Below, in pieces: positions 1 through 9,481 of a stretch of 64,000 nucleotides of DNA. Position 1 is the stretch's first letter. Each line of letters starts with the position of its first letter. The position numbers were made by a program, and so were the translations under genes. The notes below the pieces were generated by a model. That model did not search any database and was not told the DNA's origin. It saw only the letters and a program-made list of their open reading frames with translations. Source of the DNA: a bacterium (GTDB lineage: Bacteria > Verrucomicrobiota > Kiritimatiellia > CAIKKV01 > CAITUY01); assembly GCA_037128595.1 (NCBI GenBank), contig JBAXWB010000004.1, forward strand, positions 62,001 through 126,000, given 5' to 3'.

Positions 1-156
1 GACGGCATCCTGAAATTCAAGCGCGATACCTGGCCCATGGGGAACTCCATCTTCCGGGCCTTCCGCTACACCACTAACGATCCGCCTCTTGCGGGCCGCA
101 CCTTAATTCCCGGCAGCACCATTACAGGAAGGACACCCTCTTATGTCACGCCATGA
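1..156 (+). CDS. C-terminal end of an arylsulfotransferase-like secreted protein (5' end outside window)
   Basis: The frame is open from the first base to a TGA at 154-156 and encodes about 51 residues. The segment reads KRDTWPMGN, then FRAFRYTTNDPPLAGRTL, then STITG. It closely parallels residues 457-494 of the next protein (KRDDWPLAN, RATRYSSTHPALSGRTL, NTITG). The upstream gene therefore ends with the same module that the giant downstream protein carries internally, so the two are tandem paralogues. The stop lies 14 bases inside the next gene, which suggests coupled translation. Function cannot be set from this fragment beyond the ASST-like resemblance. Everything upstream is missing because of the window edge. 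Confidence 0.75.
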   Translation, partial: DGILKFKRDTWPMGNSIFRAFRYTTNDPPLAGRTLIPGSTITGRTPSYVTP

Positions 157-3100
157 AATCAAATCAATAGCCCTTCGGAAATCCGGCGTTTTCCTGCTTC
201 TCGCCTGCCTCACTCTCCCTGTCAGTGCGTACGAGCGCCTGCAAGGTCCCACCCAGCTGCTTTACTGGGATAAAACCCAAACCAGTGATGGCTACACGCT
301 ATTTGGCGCCCAGGGAGTCAGCTATCTCCTCGACATGGAAGGCTATGTCGTCCACACCTGGCCGCTCGGGATCAATCCCCGCCTGCTGGATACCGGGAAC
401 CTGCTGGATGCCGGTAATGGTGATATCGATGGCTTCACGACCCTGAAGGAGTTGGACTGGACCGGTAGCAATGTGTGGTTCTACACGGAAACCCGGACTA
501 ACTATTTCCCGCACCAGGATTTCCTGAGAATCTACAACAAGAAGCTCGGGACTAATACCACCCTCTATATTGCCAACAAAACCATCACCTCTAACCAATG
601 CATCGCGGCTGGTTGCAATCCTGCGAATGGCGCTTATTCCGATGTTACCGTAGATGCCATTGTCGAAGTCAATCCGGCCGGGACTGTTGTCTGGGAGTGG
701 TTCTTTTTTGATCACGGGGTTCAGGATTTCAGCGCCTCAAAATCCAATTATGTAACATCGGTCTCCAATGCGCCCGGAAAGATCAACCTGAATCTGGCAG
801 GGCGCCCCCTGACCAACGACTGGCTGCACTGCACCTCGCTCGACTACAACACCAATCTGGATCAAATCGTCATCTCCGCCGAGGGGGGTGAATTCTACGT
901 TATCGACCACGGCAATACGTTCGTCAGCAACAATCCGGCGGGCAGTATCGCGCTGGCGGCCGGCACGGCCGGTGACTTCATCTACCGGTTTGGGGATCCA
1001 GCCCGCTACGGCCAGGGGAGTGCCCCCTCGATCCAGTTGAACTGGACCACCTCGATCACCGGCAACAAGCAGATCGGTGGGGTCAGCCAGGCCAACTGGA
1101 TTCCACCCGGGGTGCCGGGGGCCGGTCATTTTCTTGTCTTCAACAATGGACAGGACTTGTTTGAGACCACCCCGCAATCCTATCTCTTCGAAATCAATGG
1201 CTACCTGAATGCGAGTACCAACGACACCGGTTCTTATGTGAATCCGCCCGCTGCCGGCTATAACATCTGGTCGGCCCCGGGCCACGATACCGACAAACAG
1301 AAAAAAAACATCTCACGCCAGGTCACGGCCATAACCTATTCAATGGCGAATCAGGCCTTTTTCAGCCCTATCGGCGGTAGTGCGCAACGCCTTTCAAACT
1401 CCAACACACTCGTTTGCTCCTCCAGCGAGGGCCATCTCTTCGAAATCACCCCATCCGGATCCGTCGTCTGGGAATATATCAACCCGGTAACAACCAACGG
1501 CATCATTGCCTATAAGCGGGATGACTGGCCCCTCGCAAACCCGGTTTGGCGCGCGACCCGCTACAGCTCGACTCACCCAGCTCTGTCAGGCCGCACCCTT
1601 GTCGGCACGAACACCATCACCGGCGGGGCGGCGTTTTATATTTCCACACCCACCATCAACCATATCACCGTGTCCCCGGCTGTCCCTGCCGCGACTAACA
1701 CCGTTTGGGTCACGGCCAGCGTCTCCACCAATAGCCCCCTTGCGGCGGTATCCCTCATCACCATCATCGGCAGCACCACCAATACCATTCCCATGGCAAG
1801 GACAGGCGTCGTTTACGGAGCCACGATTCCGGCATATGCCACCGGCACGCGGGTGCTTTATTATCTCTCGGCTCAGGACGAATTCGGCAATGCCACCAAC
1901 AGCCCTGCAAATGCCCCCTCCAATGCCCTGTCTTATACCGTCTACCAGAGCGTCATGGCCGCAGGGGGCACTCTCACTCAGGTGGTCTCGGGCCTTAACT
2001 TCCTGGAGGGCCCGGTGGCCGATTCCAGCGGCAACATCTTCTTCTCGGATATTACTGCGGATTGTATCTTCCGATGGTCGATCGCCAACCAGCTCTCTCT
2101 CTTCCTCACTAATTCCGGTGGTGCAAACGGGCTTGCCTTCGATCCAGCCGGGAACCTGCTCTCCTGTGAAGGCGACAATGGCCGGATCTCCTCCATCACC
2201 CCTCAAACGAATATCTCGACATTGGTCGGCACCTTTGGCGGTCAGCATTTCAATGAACCCAATGACCTGTGGGTGACCCCTGCCGGTAAACTGTATTTCA
2301 CCGACCCTATTTTTTTCGGGCACACCAACATCCAGAGCGGGGAGCATGTCTATCTGTTCGACCCGGCTACCAGTAACACCACACGTGTGGTCAGTGACAT
2401 GATTAGACCCAATGGTCTGGTTGGCACACCTGACGGCAAGACCCTCTATATTGCCGACTGGGGCGCCAGCATGGTTTACTGCTACAGCATCAATAACGAC
2501 GGTACGCTATCCAGCAAAACACTGTTTGCGAATGTCCAGTGCGACGGCATGACCCTGGACAGCGAAGGCAACCTCTATCTGGCAGAAAAGGCCGTACTGG
2601 TCTTTAACGCCAGCGGCAACCAAGTCGAGCAAATCAGCGTGCCCGGTGTCGAGCGCCCAACCAACCTGGAATTCGGCGGAAGCGACCGCAAGACCTTGTT
2701 CATCACCACCGACTCAGGCTCACTATATTCCCTCCGGATGCGCCTTATGGGCGCTTCCAGCGGGCCAAGCGGCACCAACTCACCCGTCATCACCGCAGTC
2801 ACCCTCACTCCCGCTGCTCCAACCAGCAACGATACCGTCTGGGTGACGGCCGCTATCCATGATGATGACGGCATCGCCTCAGCCTCGTTGCTCTATGGAA
2901 CGGGATCAGGCGGAAGTCTGGCTACAAACACTGTTTTCACGGAAACCATGCGATATTCGCCCATTAAACCCTGGACCGGTGATGGTTGCGACAATATGTG
3001 GACCGTAACCGCTATCGGCGGCTCACCTTTCGAGCAAAGAGCTGGCGCGAACTATGGCAGCGGTAACACCAACGGCATGGAATTCAAGATCGGCACCATC

Positions 3101-6100
3101 AATCTCACGGACTCCATGATCGTCCCGACCAGTCCCATCGATACCCGAGGCAACTCCGGGTTCATTGAATTCCGCCTTCAGGCACTTTCCCAGGCCGGTA
3201 CCTCAGGCTGGACCCTGCAGCTCAATAGTGGGACCGGATTCGTCACAAGGCTGAGTGAATTGACCGGCAGCAACCACACCTGGCAACTCTATCACTACGA
3301 CCTCCAGACTTCAGAACTCGTCAGCAATCTGGCGATGCGCTTCCAGTTCTGCGGAGGATTGACCGACAACCGGGTGGACCTGGACCAGATTTCTGTCAAA
3401 GTCCTTTCCGGGGTATCCAGTTGGACCAATACCATCCTCTATGATGATGGCTTTCATCAGGATGGCGCGTCCGGTGACGGCATTTATGGGGCCTCCATTC
3501 GCACCTACCCGTCCGGCACCACCGTTCACTATTACCTGTCCGCCATGGACAATTTAGGGGCCAGTACCAGTAGTCCCGCCGGCGCGCCCTCCAGCAATTA
3601 CGGCTATACTGTCAGCACCCCCGCGCCAACCAATGTCTCCAGCCTGCTGCATTTGCCCGATACCGGCCAGACGACCGATTATACGTCAACGTACGGCGAG
3701 GACTCCGACTACACGATCCATCCCCCCGCCTATACCGATAATGGCGATGGCACCATCAGCGACAAGGTCACCGGCCTCATGTGGCAGCAGGGTGACAGCG
3801 GCACCCAGACGTGGGAAACTGCTGCCAATTATCCATCCACGCTGACCCTCGGCGGCTATTCAGACTGGAGGCTCCCCACCAGCCATGAGCTTTACAGTAT
3901 CATCCGCCAGGGCGCCAGCAATCCCGCTCTCAATACGAACTATTTCCCGAGCACCGGCGCGGAATACTGGTGGAGTCGTGACACGCAGGCAAACGACTCC
4001 AATGTCATCTGGGTTGCCAATTCCGGCGGCGGCATCGGCAACCACCTCAAAACCGAAGCCGTAGGCGCAGGTGGCACCAGAAAAATCCACGCCCGCTGCG
4101 TGCGTGGGGCGTCCATTCCCGCAACCCAGCACCATTTCACCGATAACGGTAATGGCACCGTCACGGACACCGATACCGGGCTAACCTGGCAGCAAGCTGA
4201 GATTCCGGCCACGAAGAACTGGGAAGGCGCCCTTAACTACGCGCTCACCAACCTGCTCGGCGGCTTCAGCGACTGGCGGCTCCCTAACATCAAGGAGTTG
4301 CATTCCCTCAATGACGAAACCTTGGTGTTGCCTTCTGTCAGCGCTGCCTATTTTCCCGATATCACCTCCTCCCGCTACTGGTCTTCAACCAGCCTCCATG
4401 GCACGACCAACCAGGCTTGGTTCCTCGATTGCCAGTATGGCGTCACCAGTTACGCCGACAAGGGTTCAAACTATCTTGTCCGGCTCGTGCGGGGTGGACT
4501 GACTAATATCGCCAGCACGTTCACCGCGACATTTGTCCGTATCCCCGGAGGCACCTACCAGATGGGGGATCATTTCAACTATATCGATCCCGGCCATCCG
4601 ACAGATGAACTTCCGGTCCATCCTGTCTACATCAGCCCGCTCTACATGGCCACTACCCTGGTCACGTGCCGGGAATACTGCGATTACCTCAACACCATGC
4701 TCTACCAGGGCTTGATCGAGGTGCGTTCGAATTTCATCTACGCCATTGACGGAACCAACATCTACAGCGACACCGTAGCCTCCTATCCCTACAGTCCGAT
4801 CCAGTATTCCAACAACACCTTCGTCGTCCGGGAGAGCCGTGACCTTCACCCCATAACCGGCATCCGCTGGTTCGGTGCCATCGCCTACTGCAACTGGATC
4901 AGCCAGAACCAGGGCTTAACTCCCTGTTACACCAATGTGGCCGGCGATACGGATTTCACAAAAAACGGATACCGCCTGCCCACGGAAGCGGAATGGGAAT
5001 ACGCCGCACGCGGCGCCCATACCAATCCCTACTGCATCTTCCCCTGGGGTAACGACTCGAACATCGACGGCGCACGGGCCAACTGGTCGGATTCGGGCGA
5101 CCCATACGAGTCCGGTACCTATCCCCATACCACTCCCGTCGGCTTCTATAATGGTGCGCTCAGGAGTAAAGCGGATTTCAACTGGCCTGGCAGCCAGATC
5201 ACCTACCAGACCCGCGATGGCGACAATGGCTACGGGCTTTACGACATGTCAGGGAATTGCTGGGAATGGGTCAATGACTGGTACAAAACTGACTATTATA
5301 CGAACTGCGTGACCGGCAATATCATCTCCAATCCACCCGGCCCCACCATAGGCTCCAACATGCCTGATGGCACCCCCTGTCGTGGCCTGCGTGGCGGCAA
5401 CTGGTACAATGGCGGCGGACAGACTTATTACGGCCATGGCCGGGTCGCGAACCGCGATCCTTCCTACTTCCGCGGTCCCGATCCCGCCACCGGTCTCGAC
5501 GATCCCAATGGCGCCTGGTTCCATGTCGGGTTCCGTATCATGCGTGCTGAAAAGCTTACCCAGACAGTCGGCCTGTTCCTGAATACCACCAACGCCTATC
5601 CCGGCTACACCCTGATGGCTCCCATGCACCAGACCAACACCTACCTCATTAACAATGAGGGGCAATACGTCCACAAGTGGACCAGCACCTACGAACCGGG
5701 CCGCGCCTCCTACCTGATGGAAAATGGACACCTGTTCCGGGCCTGTATGGTGACCAGCGGCGGCCCCTCCACCGGTGGCGGCGAGGGCGGCCGCATTGAG
5801 GAATATGACTGGAGCGGAAACCTGGTGTGGGCCATCGACTACTACAGCACATACTACATTCACCACCACGACTTCAAGGTGCTACCCAATGGTAATGTCC
5901 TGATGCTCGTGGCCGAAAAGAAAACACTGGCCGAGGTCATGGCGGCCGGTTTCAGCACCAACTTGCTGGACTCCAGCATCTTTACCCAGGGCTATATGCT
6001 TCCCGATTGCCTGGTCGAAGTGATTCCCACCCGGCCTTACGGCGGAACCGTCGTCTGGGAATGGCACATCTGGGACCATCTGATCCAGGATCAAAACCCC

Positions 6101-7429
6101 TCGAAGTCGAACTACGGGGTGGTTTCTGCCCATCCTGAGCTCCTGGACGTCAACGGACCCGGTATCAAGATCCCGCAGTTCTGGAATCATGTAAACGGGA
6201 TCGACTATAATCCGCAACTTGACCAGGTCATGCTCAGTTTCCGGGGAAATAATGAGTTATTTGTGATTGACCACAGTAACACCACGGCGCAGGCCGCCAG
6301 CCATGCCGGTGGGCGCTACAACAAGGGTGGCGATATCCTTTACCGCTGGGGCGACCCCGAGCAATATGACCGGGGCGCCAGTACCAACCGGATCCTTTAC
6401 CAGCAGCATCATACCCACTGGATTGCAACCAACTGCCCCGGCGCAGGCAACATCCTGATATTCAACAACGGGATCGGGCGCGGTTATTCAGCTATCAATG
6501 AGGTCGTCCCACCGGTGGATGTTGCTGGGAACTATAGCCTTTCCTTGAATGTTGCTTTCGGGCCCAGCACGGCCGCCTGGACCTATACCAGCAGCCCGGT
6601 TTCCAACTTCTACTCTTCGGAAATTTCAGGCTGTCAACGCCAGCCGAACGGGAATACCCTCATCTGCGAAGGTATCAAGGGGAAGTTGTTTGAAGTTACA
6701 CCCGCAGGTCAAACCGTCTGGCAATACAACTCTCCTGTTTCCACCACGGTAATGGCCCAGGGTACTATTCCGCCGACGGATGAGGCCCGTACCGACCAAT
6801 TCATGAATGCGGTTTTCCGGGTGTACCGCTATCCCACCAATTATCCCGGCCTCCAGGGAAAAGACCTGACGCCGCGAGGCACGATTGAAACCTACACCGG
6901 CACCACTACCGACACCACGGGGCTCGGTATTCCCGACTCCTGGGTCCGCGCCCATTTCGGTAGCCTCTCCGCCGTCACCACCAGCAGTGACCATGATGGG
7001 GATGGTGTCAGGGATGTTCTGGAATACCAGTATGGCATTATCCCAACCCAATGGTCATCGGCTACGAATGGGATTCCCGATGGCTGGGCTATTCAGTATG
7101 GTTTTGATCCCACGCTGGCCGGTATCGCCAGTCTTACAAATCTCAATGGATTCACTACGCTCGACTCCTATAATGCCGACCTTAATCCGACAAACCCTGC
7201 CTCCCGTCTGGCCATTATAAGTGTCGGGGTGGTCACAAATGACTTCGATCTGGTCTGGATGGGAGGCACAAGCGCTTTCCAATACGTTGAGTGCGCCGTG
7301 GATTTGGCCTCCAATCAGTGGACTGTTGTATTCACCAATATGCCGCCAACGGGCATCACAAACGGGGTTGTGTGCCCTGGGATTGGCGCAGGCAGCAATC
7401 AATTCTTCAGGATCAGGGCATTCAGGTGA
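143..7429 (+). CDS. Giant secreted mosaic protein: ASST-like, SMP-30, DUF1566 x2, FGE-sulfatase-like, second ASST-like
   Basis: A 2428-residue protein with an N-terminal signal peptide (residues 1-29, ending VSA-Y). Module order by eye: arylsulfotransferase-like propeller about 40-490; Ig-like linker about 505-600; SMP-30/gluconolactonase-like propeller about 610-865 (NGLAFDPAGN, NEPNDLWV, PDGKTLYIADW); Ig-like region and probable carbohydrate-binding-like region about 880-1160; two DUF1566 repeats about 1195-1325 and 1330-1450 (each TDNG.GT, DTGL.WQQ, DWRLP); FGE-sulfatase-like domain about 1460-1800 (RIPGGTYQMGD, LPTEAEWEYAARG, GNCWEW); second ASST-like domain about 1815-2250; calcium-loop-like tail DHDGDGVRDVLEYQYG near 2284. 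The FGE-like domain has no Cys-Arg after RGGNW, so it is probably not an active formylglycine-generating enzyme. ATG at 143 follows AGGAAGG. Probably a surface or extracellular protein; substrate unknown. Confidence 0.85.
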   Translation: MSRHEIKSIALRKSGVFLLLACLTLPVSAYERLQGPTQLLYWDKTQTSDGYTLFGAQGVSYLLDMEGYVVHTWPLGINPRLLDTGNLLDAGNGDIDGFTTLKELDWTGSNVWFYTETRTNYFPHQDFLRIYNKKLGTNTTLYIANKTITSNQCIAAGCNPANGAYSDVTVDAIVEVNPAGTVVWEWFFFDHGVQDFSASKSNYVTSVSNAPGKINLNLAGRPLTNDWLHCTSLDYNTNLDQIVISAEGGEFYVIDHGNTFVSNNPAGSIALAAGTAGDFIYRFGDPARYGQGSAPSIQLNWTTSITGNKQIGGVSQANWIPPGVPGAGHFLVFNNGQDLFETTPQSYLFEINGYLNASTNDTGSYVNPPAAGYNIWSAPGHDTDKQKKNISRQVTAITYSMANQAFFSPIGGSAQRLSNSNTLVCSSSEGHLFEITPSGSVVWEYINPVTTNGIIAYKRDDWPLANPVWRATRYSSTHPALSGRTLVGTNTITGGAAFYISTPTINHITVSPAVPAATNTVWVTASVSTNSPLAAVSLITIIGSTTNTIPMARTGVVYGATIPAYATGTRVLYYLSAQDEFGNATNSPANAPSNALSYTVYQSVMAAGGTLTQVVSGLNFLEGPVADSSGNIFFSDITADCIFRWSIANQLSLFLTNSGGANGLAFDPAGNLLSCEGDNGRISSITPQTNISTLVGTFGGQHFNEPNDLWVTPAGKLYFTDPIFFGHTNIQSGEHVYLFDPATSNTTRVVSDMIRPNGLVGTPDGKTLYIADWGASMVYCYSINNDGTLSSKTLFANVQCDGMTLDSEGNLYLAEKAVLVFNASGNQVEQISVPGVERPTNLEFGGSDRKTLFITTDSGSLYSLRMRLMGASSGPSGTNSPVITAVTLTPAAPTSNDTVWVTAAIHDDDGIASASLLYGTGSGGSLATNTVFTETMRYSPIKPWTGDGCDNMWTVTAIGGSPFEQRAGANYGSGNTNGMEFKIGTINLTDSMIVPTSPIDTRGNSGFIEFRLQALSQAGTSGWTLQLNSGTGFVTRLSELTGSNHTWQLYHYDLQTSELVSNLAMRFQFCGGLTDNRVDLDQISVKVLSGVSSWTNTILYDDGFHQDGASGDGIYGASIRTYPSGTTVHYYLSAMDNLGASTSSPAGAPSSNYGYTVSTPAPTNVSSLLHLPDTGQTTDYTSTYGEDSDYTIHPPAYTDNGDGTISDKVTGLMWQQGDSGTQTWETAANYPSTLTLGGYSDWRLPTSHELYSIIRQGASNPALNTNYFPSTGAEYWWSRDTQANDSNVIWVANSGGGIGNHLKTEAVGAGGTRKIHARCVRGASIPATQHHFTDNGNGTVTDTDTGLTWQQAEIPATKNWEGALNYALTNLLGGFSDWRLPNIKELHSLNDETLVLPSVSAAYFPDITSSRYWSSTSLHGTTNQAWFLDCQYGVTSYADKGSNYLVRLVRGGLTNIASTFTATFVRIPGGTYQMGDHFNYIDPGHPTDELPVHPVYISPLYMATTLVTCREYCDYLNTMLYQGLIEVRSNFIYAIDGTNIYSDTVASYPYSPIQYSNNTFVVRESRDLHPITGIRWFGAIAYCNWISQNQGLTPCYTNVAGDTDFTKNGYRLPTEAEWEYAARGAHTNPYCIFPWGNDSNIDGARANWSDSGDPYESGTYPHTTPVGFYNGALRSKADFNWPGSQITYQTRDGDNGYGLYDMSGNCWEWVNDWYKTDYYTNCVTGNIISNPPGPTIGSNMPDGTPCRGLRGGNWYNGGGQTYYGHGRVANRDPSYFRGPDPATGLDDPNGAWFHVGFRIMRAEKLTQTVGLFLNTTNAYPGYTLMAPMHQTNTYLINNEGQYVHKWTSTYEPGRASYLMENGHLFRACMVTSGGPSTGGGEGGRIEEYDWSGNLVWAIDYYSTYYIHHHDFKVLPNGNVLMLVAEKKTLAEVMAAGFSTNLLDSSIFTQGYMLPDCLVEVIPTRPYGGTVVWEWHIWDHLIQDQNPSKSNYGVVSAHPELLDVNGPGIKIPQFWNHVNGIDYNPQLDQVMLSFRGNNELFVIDHSNTTAQAASHAGGRYNKGGDILYRWGDPEQYDRGASTNRILYQQHHTHWIATNCPGAGNILIFNNGIGRGYSAINEVVPPVDVAGNYSLSLNVAFGPSTAAWTYTSSPVSNFYSSEISGCQRQPNGNTLICEGIKGKLFEVTPAGQTVWQYNSPVSTTVMAQGTIPPTDEARTDQFMNAVFRVYRYPTNYPGLQGKDLTPRGTIETYTGTTTDTTGLGIPDSWVRAHFGSLSAVTTSSDHDGDGVRDVLEYQYGIIPTQWSSATNGIPDGWAIQYGFDPTLAGIASLTNLNGFTTLDSYNADLNPTNPASRLAIISVGVVTNDFDLVWMGGTSAFQYVECAVDLASNQWTVVFTNMPPTGITNGVVCPGIGAGSNQFFRIRAFR

Positions 7430-7486
7430 TATCAACCTGAAAAGGCATATCCCGCCTTTGCAGTCGCCTCATGGCCGACGACCTTC

Positions 7487-8569
7487 TCAGGAGACGGGAT
7501 AATCCGTATAGCCCTTAGGGCCGGGGGTATAGAACGAAGACATGTCGGGGGTGGCTAAAGGGATGCCTGCCTTGAGCCGCTTCACCAGATCCGGATTGGC
7601 AATGAACGGCCGGCCGAAGGCTATGAGATCTGCCGCGCCACTCTTTAAATCCGCTTCTGCACGGTCCCGATCATAGCCGCCAGAGAGGATGATGCGGCCC
7701 CCCGCGGCACGGAACTCGTGGCGCATGGCGTTGACGGTCTCCGGCTGGGGCTTCGGCGCGCCCATCGACGAGTGGTCGACCAAATGAAGATAGGTCAGGC
7801 CAAGACGGCCCAGCGCTGCCGACAAAGCGGTATATTGTTCCGCGATTCCCGCATAGGCACCGCCCATGTCATTGAATACGCCGTACGGGGAGAGGCGGAT
7901 CCCGACGCGGGCGGCCCCGATGGCGGCAATGACTTCCGTCGCAATTTCCAGGGCGAAGCGATTACGTCCGGTATGGTCCCGGCCATAGGCATCGTTCCGC
8001 TGATTGGAAACGGGATCAAGGAACTGATTGATCAGGTAGCCATTGGCCCCGTGAATTTCAACCCCGTCAAAGCCGGCGGTGATGGCATTGCGTGCCGTCT
8101 GGACGTATTCAGCAACGGCCTTCCGGATATCATCGGGGGTCATCTCGCGCGGCAGGTCATAGGGCTGCTCGCCCTGGGCGTCGGTCCAGATCTTCCCCTT
8201 CACGGCGATCGCCGATGGGGCCACCAATTCTGCGCCTGGCGGGAGATTGAGCTGATGGCCCACCCGTCCGCCATGCATCATCTGGAGAAAGATCCGTCCG
8301 CCCTGGTCATGGACCCCGGCGGTCACCTGCCGCCACGAAACGGTCTGCTCGGTAGAATAGAGGCCGGGAATACGGGCATACCCCAGGCCGTTGGGCGAGG
8401 GCGAGGTTCCCTCCGTGATGATCAAGCCGGCACCGGCCCGTTGGGTATAATATTCGGCCACCAGTTTGCTGGCCAGGTTGTCAATGGCCCGGTTGCGGGT
8501 CATTGGGGCCATGACGATGCGGTTCTTCAACTCAATGACACCCAGCTTGTATGACTTGAACAAATCCAT
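7487..8569 (-). CDS. Old yellow enzyme-type alkene reductase (NADH:flavin oxidoreductase)
   Basis: A TIM-barrel FMN enzyme of the old yellow enzyme/N-ethylmaleimide reductase family (about 360 residues, normal length). It reduces activated C=C bonds of enones, maleimides or nitro compounds with NAD(P)H. Visible marks: N-terminal DLFKSYKLG and NRIVMAPMTR, the FMN/substrate-binding segment HGANGYLINQFLDP with the His/Asn pair, and GGYDRDRAEADL plus IAFGRPFIANPDLV near the C-terminus. The frame is open further upstream to 8749. The start at 8569 is preferred because AAGGAG lies just ahead of it, the family begins there, and the extension overlaps the next gene. It stands alone between the giant secreted protein (convergent) and a toxin-antitoxin pair. 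The exact substrate is unknown. Confidence 0.9.
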   Translation of the reverse strand: MDLFKSYKLGVIELKNRIVMAPMTRNRAIDNLASKLVAEYYTQRAGAGLIITEGTSPSPNGLGYARIPGLYSTEQTVSWRQVTAGVHDQGGRIFLQMMHGGRVGHQLNLPPGAELVAPSAIAVKGKIWTDAQGEQPYDLPREMTPDDIRKAVAEYVQTARNAITAGFDGVEIHGANGYLINQFLDPVSNQRNDAYGRDHTGRNRFALEIATEVIAAIGAARVGIRLSPYGVFNDMGGAYAGIAEQYTALSAALGRLGLTYLHLVDHSSMGAPKPQPETVNAMRHEFRAAGGRIILSGGYDRDRAEADLKSGAADLIAFGRPFIANPDLVKRLKAGIPLATPDMSSFYTPGPKGYTDYPVS

Positions 8570-8623
8570 TGGAATCTCCTTGAGAGGGATTGACGTTTGA
8601 TAGGTTGTATGAAGAAGTAGTAT

Positions 8624-8652
8624 CCAGAATTCAGGAGTCAGAAGCCAGAATA
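8624..8652. repeat. Short spacer repeat of the 'gaattcaggagtcagaagccag' kind
   Basis: The spacer between the alkene reductase start and the antitoxin stop holds AGAATTCAGGAGTCAGAAG followed by CCAGAATA. I recognise this as a type of low-information spacer repeat seen in many unrelated bacterial genomes. Only one copy is seen in this window, so repetition cannot be shown here. No gene is supported in 8570-8708. Confidence 0.3.
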
Positions 8653-8708
8653 ATAAAACTATTTGAAGAAAATCACGCGTCAGTATCCTCGAAAAGGACT
8701 GATTCGGC

Positions 8709-8993
8709 TCATGCTGTCTTGGCATGACCATGTCGCAACTCAGCCTCAACCTTTTCAGCTAAGAATACTTTGAGCAGCGATTGGTAAGGTACGTCACGCT
8801 TGTTGGCCAAAACTTTAAGCGCTGCAATTATCGATTCAGGCAAACGCAATGAGATGGTCTTGGTGGAGGGCTTTAGATTCGGGAACACCGCCCGCTTCGC
8901 CCGGGACCAATCAACATAATCTATGGAATCATGGTTCGCCCAAAACTCCCGTTCTGCATCCTCGTTCTTGAATTTTGGAATTTGCTTCTTCAT
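8709..8993 (-). CDS. BrnA/CopG-type antitoxin
   Basis: A 94-residue protein with KTISLRLPESIIAALKVLA near the middle, the beta strand-helix-helix start of a ribbon-helix-helix (CopG-like) DNA-binding antitoxin. This is preceded by the DYVDWSRAKRAVFPNLKPS segment typical of BrnA-family antitoxins. Antitoxins of this family bind and neutralise the partner BrnT RNase-like toxin and repress the shared promoter. Its ATG overlaps the toxin stop codon (ATGA, 8990-8993), and the toxin-first order is the usual BrnT-BrnA order. The C-terminal tail (AELRHGHAKTA) is basic and unremarkable. Confidence 0.85.
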   Translation of the reverse strand: MKKQIPKFKNEDAEREFWANHDSIDYVDWSRAKRAVFPNLKPSTKTISLRLPESIIAALKVLANKRDVPYQSLLKVFLAEKVEAELRHGHAKTA

Positions 8994-9289
8994 GACCTGT
9001 AAACCTTTCTTTCCTTACGGCTCATATCCCGAGCCGACACAACGCGCAATTTTTTGCCACGGATCGTAAACGCGACAAACAATTCCCGACTTTCATCCGT
9101 CTGCCCCAAGGCAAAGAAACGTTTCTCGTGGTGGGAATGCGCATCATCCTCCCCGGCAAGCAGCGGAGAATTGAAGAACACCTGTTCAGCCTCAAATGGG
9201 GTAACGTGGTGTCCCTTCCAATTCTTCTCGGCATTCCCCCCGGTCCAATCGAACCCCTCGAAATCCGGCACGTTTACCAGCTCTGTCAT
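8990..9289 (-). CDS. BrnT-family toxin
   Basis: About 99 residues from ATG at 9289 (MTELVNVPDFEGFDW). It contains NAEKNWKGHHVTPFEAEQVF, FFALGQTDESRELFVAFTIRG and the C-terminal RVVSARDMSRKERKVY, the signature layout of BrnT ribonuclease toxins (RelE-like fold), whose conserved C-terminal Arg/Ser-Ala-Arg segment is visible. The frame runs open to 9424, but that extension is made of a dispersed repeat, so the internal ATG is preferred. Transcribed with, and overlapping by 4 bases, the downstream antitoxin. Likely a small type II toxin-antitoxin module, autoregulated by its antitoxin. Confidence 0.85.
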   Translation of the reverse strand: MTELVNVPDFEGFDWTGGNAEKNWKGHHVTPFEAEQVFFNSPLLAGEDDAHSHHEKRFFALGQTDESRELFVAFTIRGKKLRVVSARDMSRKERKVYRS

Positions 9290-9339
9290 GTCAGTAATGT
9301 ATACGATGGCGGTATACGCATCAAGTTGAAAGTTCTGCT

Positions 9340-9447
9340 CACATCGAACTCCTCCCCGCCTCCGGGGCGGCGTTGAAGTAGTAGATCCGGGAGACCATCG
9401 TTCGCCGGGGACGTCGAACGCCACCTGTGCTTCGCGCGGAGTTTCAC
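9340..9447 (-). repeat. Dispersed spacer repeat, copy A
   Basis: Read on the minus strand it begins AAACTCCGCGCGAAGC then ACAGGTGGCGTTCG and CGGCGAACGAT. This ~48-nt core recurs at 34971 and 63225. In copy A the core (9395-9447) is followed by a different tail ending in a GC-rich hairpin (CCGCC/GGCGG, about 9355-9372). The core contains an inverted repeat GTTCGNCG/CGGCGAAC. It lies directly upstream of the toxin gene. The rest of 9290-9481 shows nothing else. Confidence 0.7.
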
Positions 9448-9481
9448 GGGAAAATTAATCCAACTTCCGGAGTGCGCTGAT

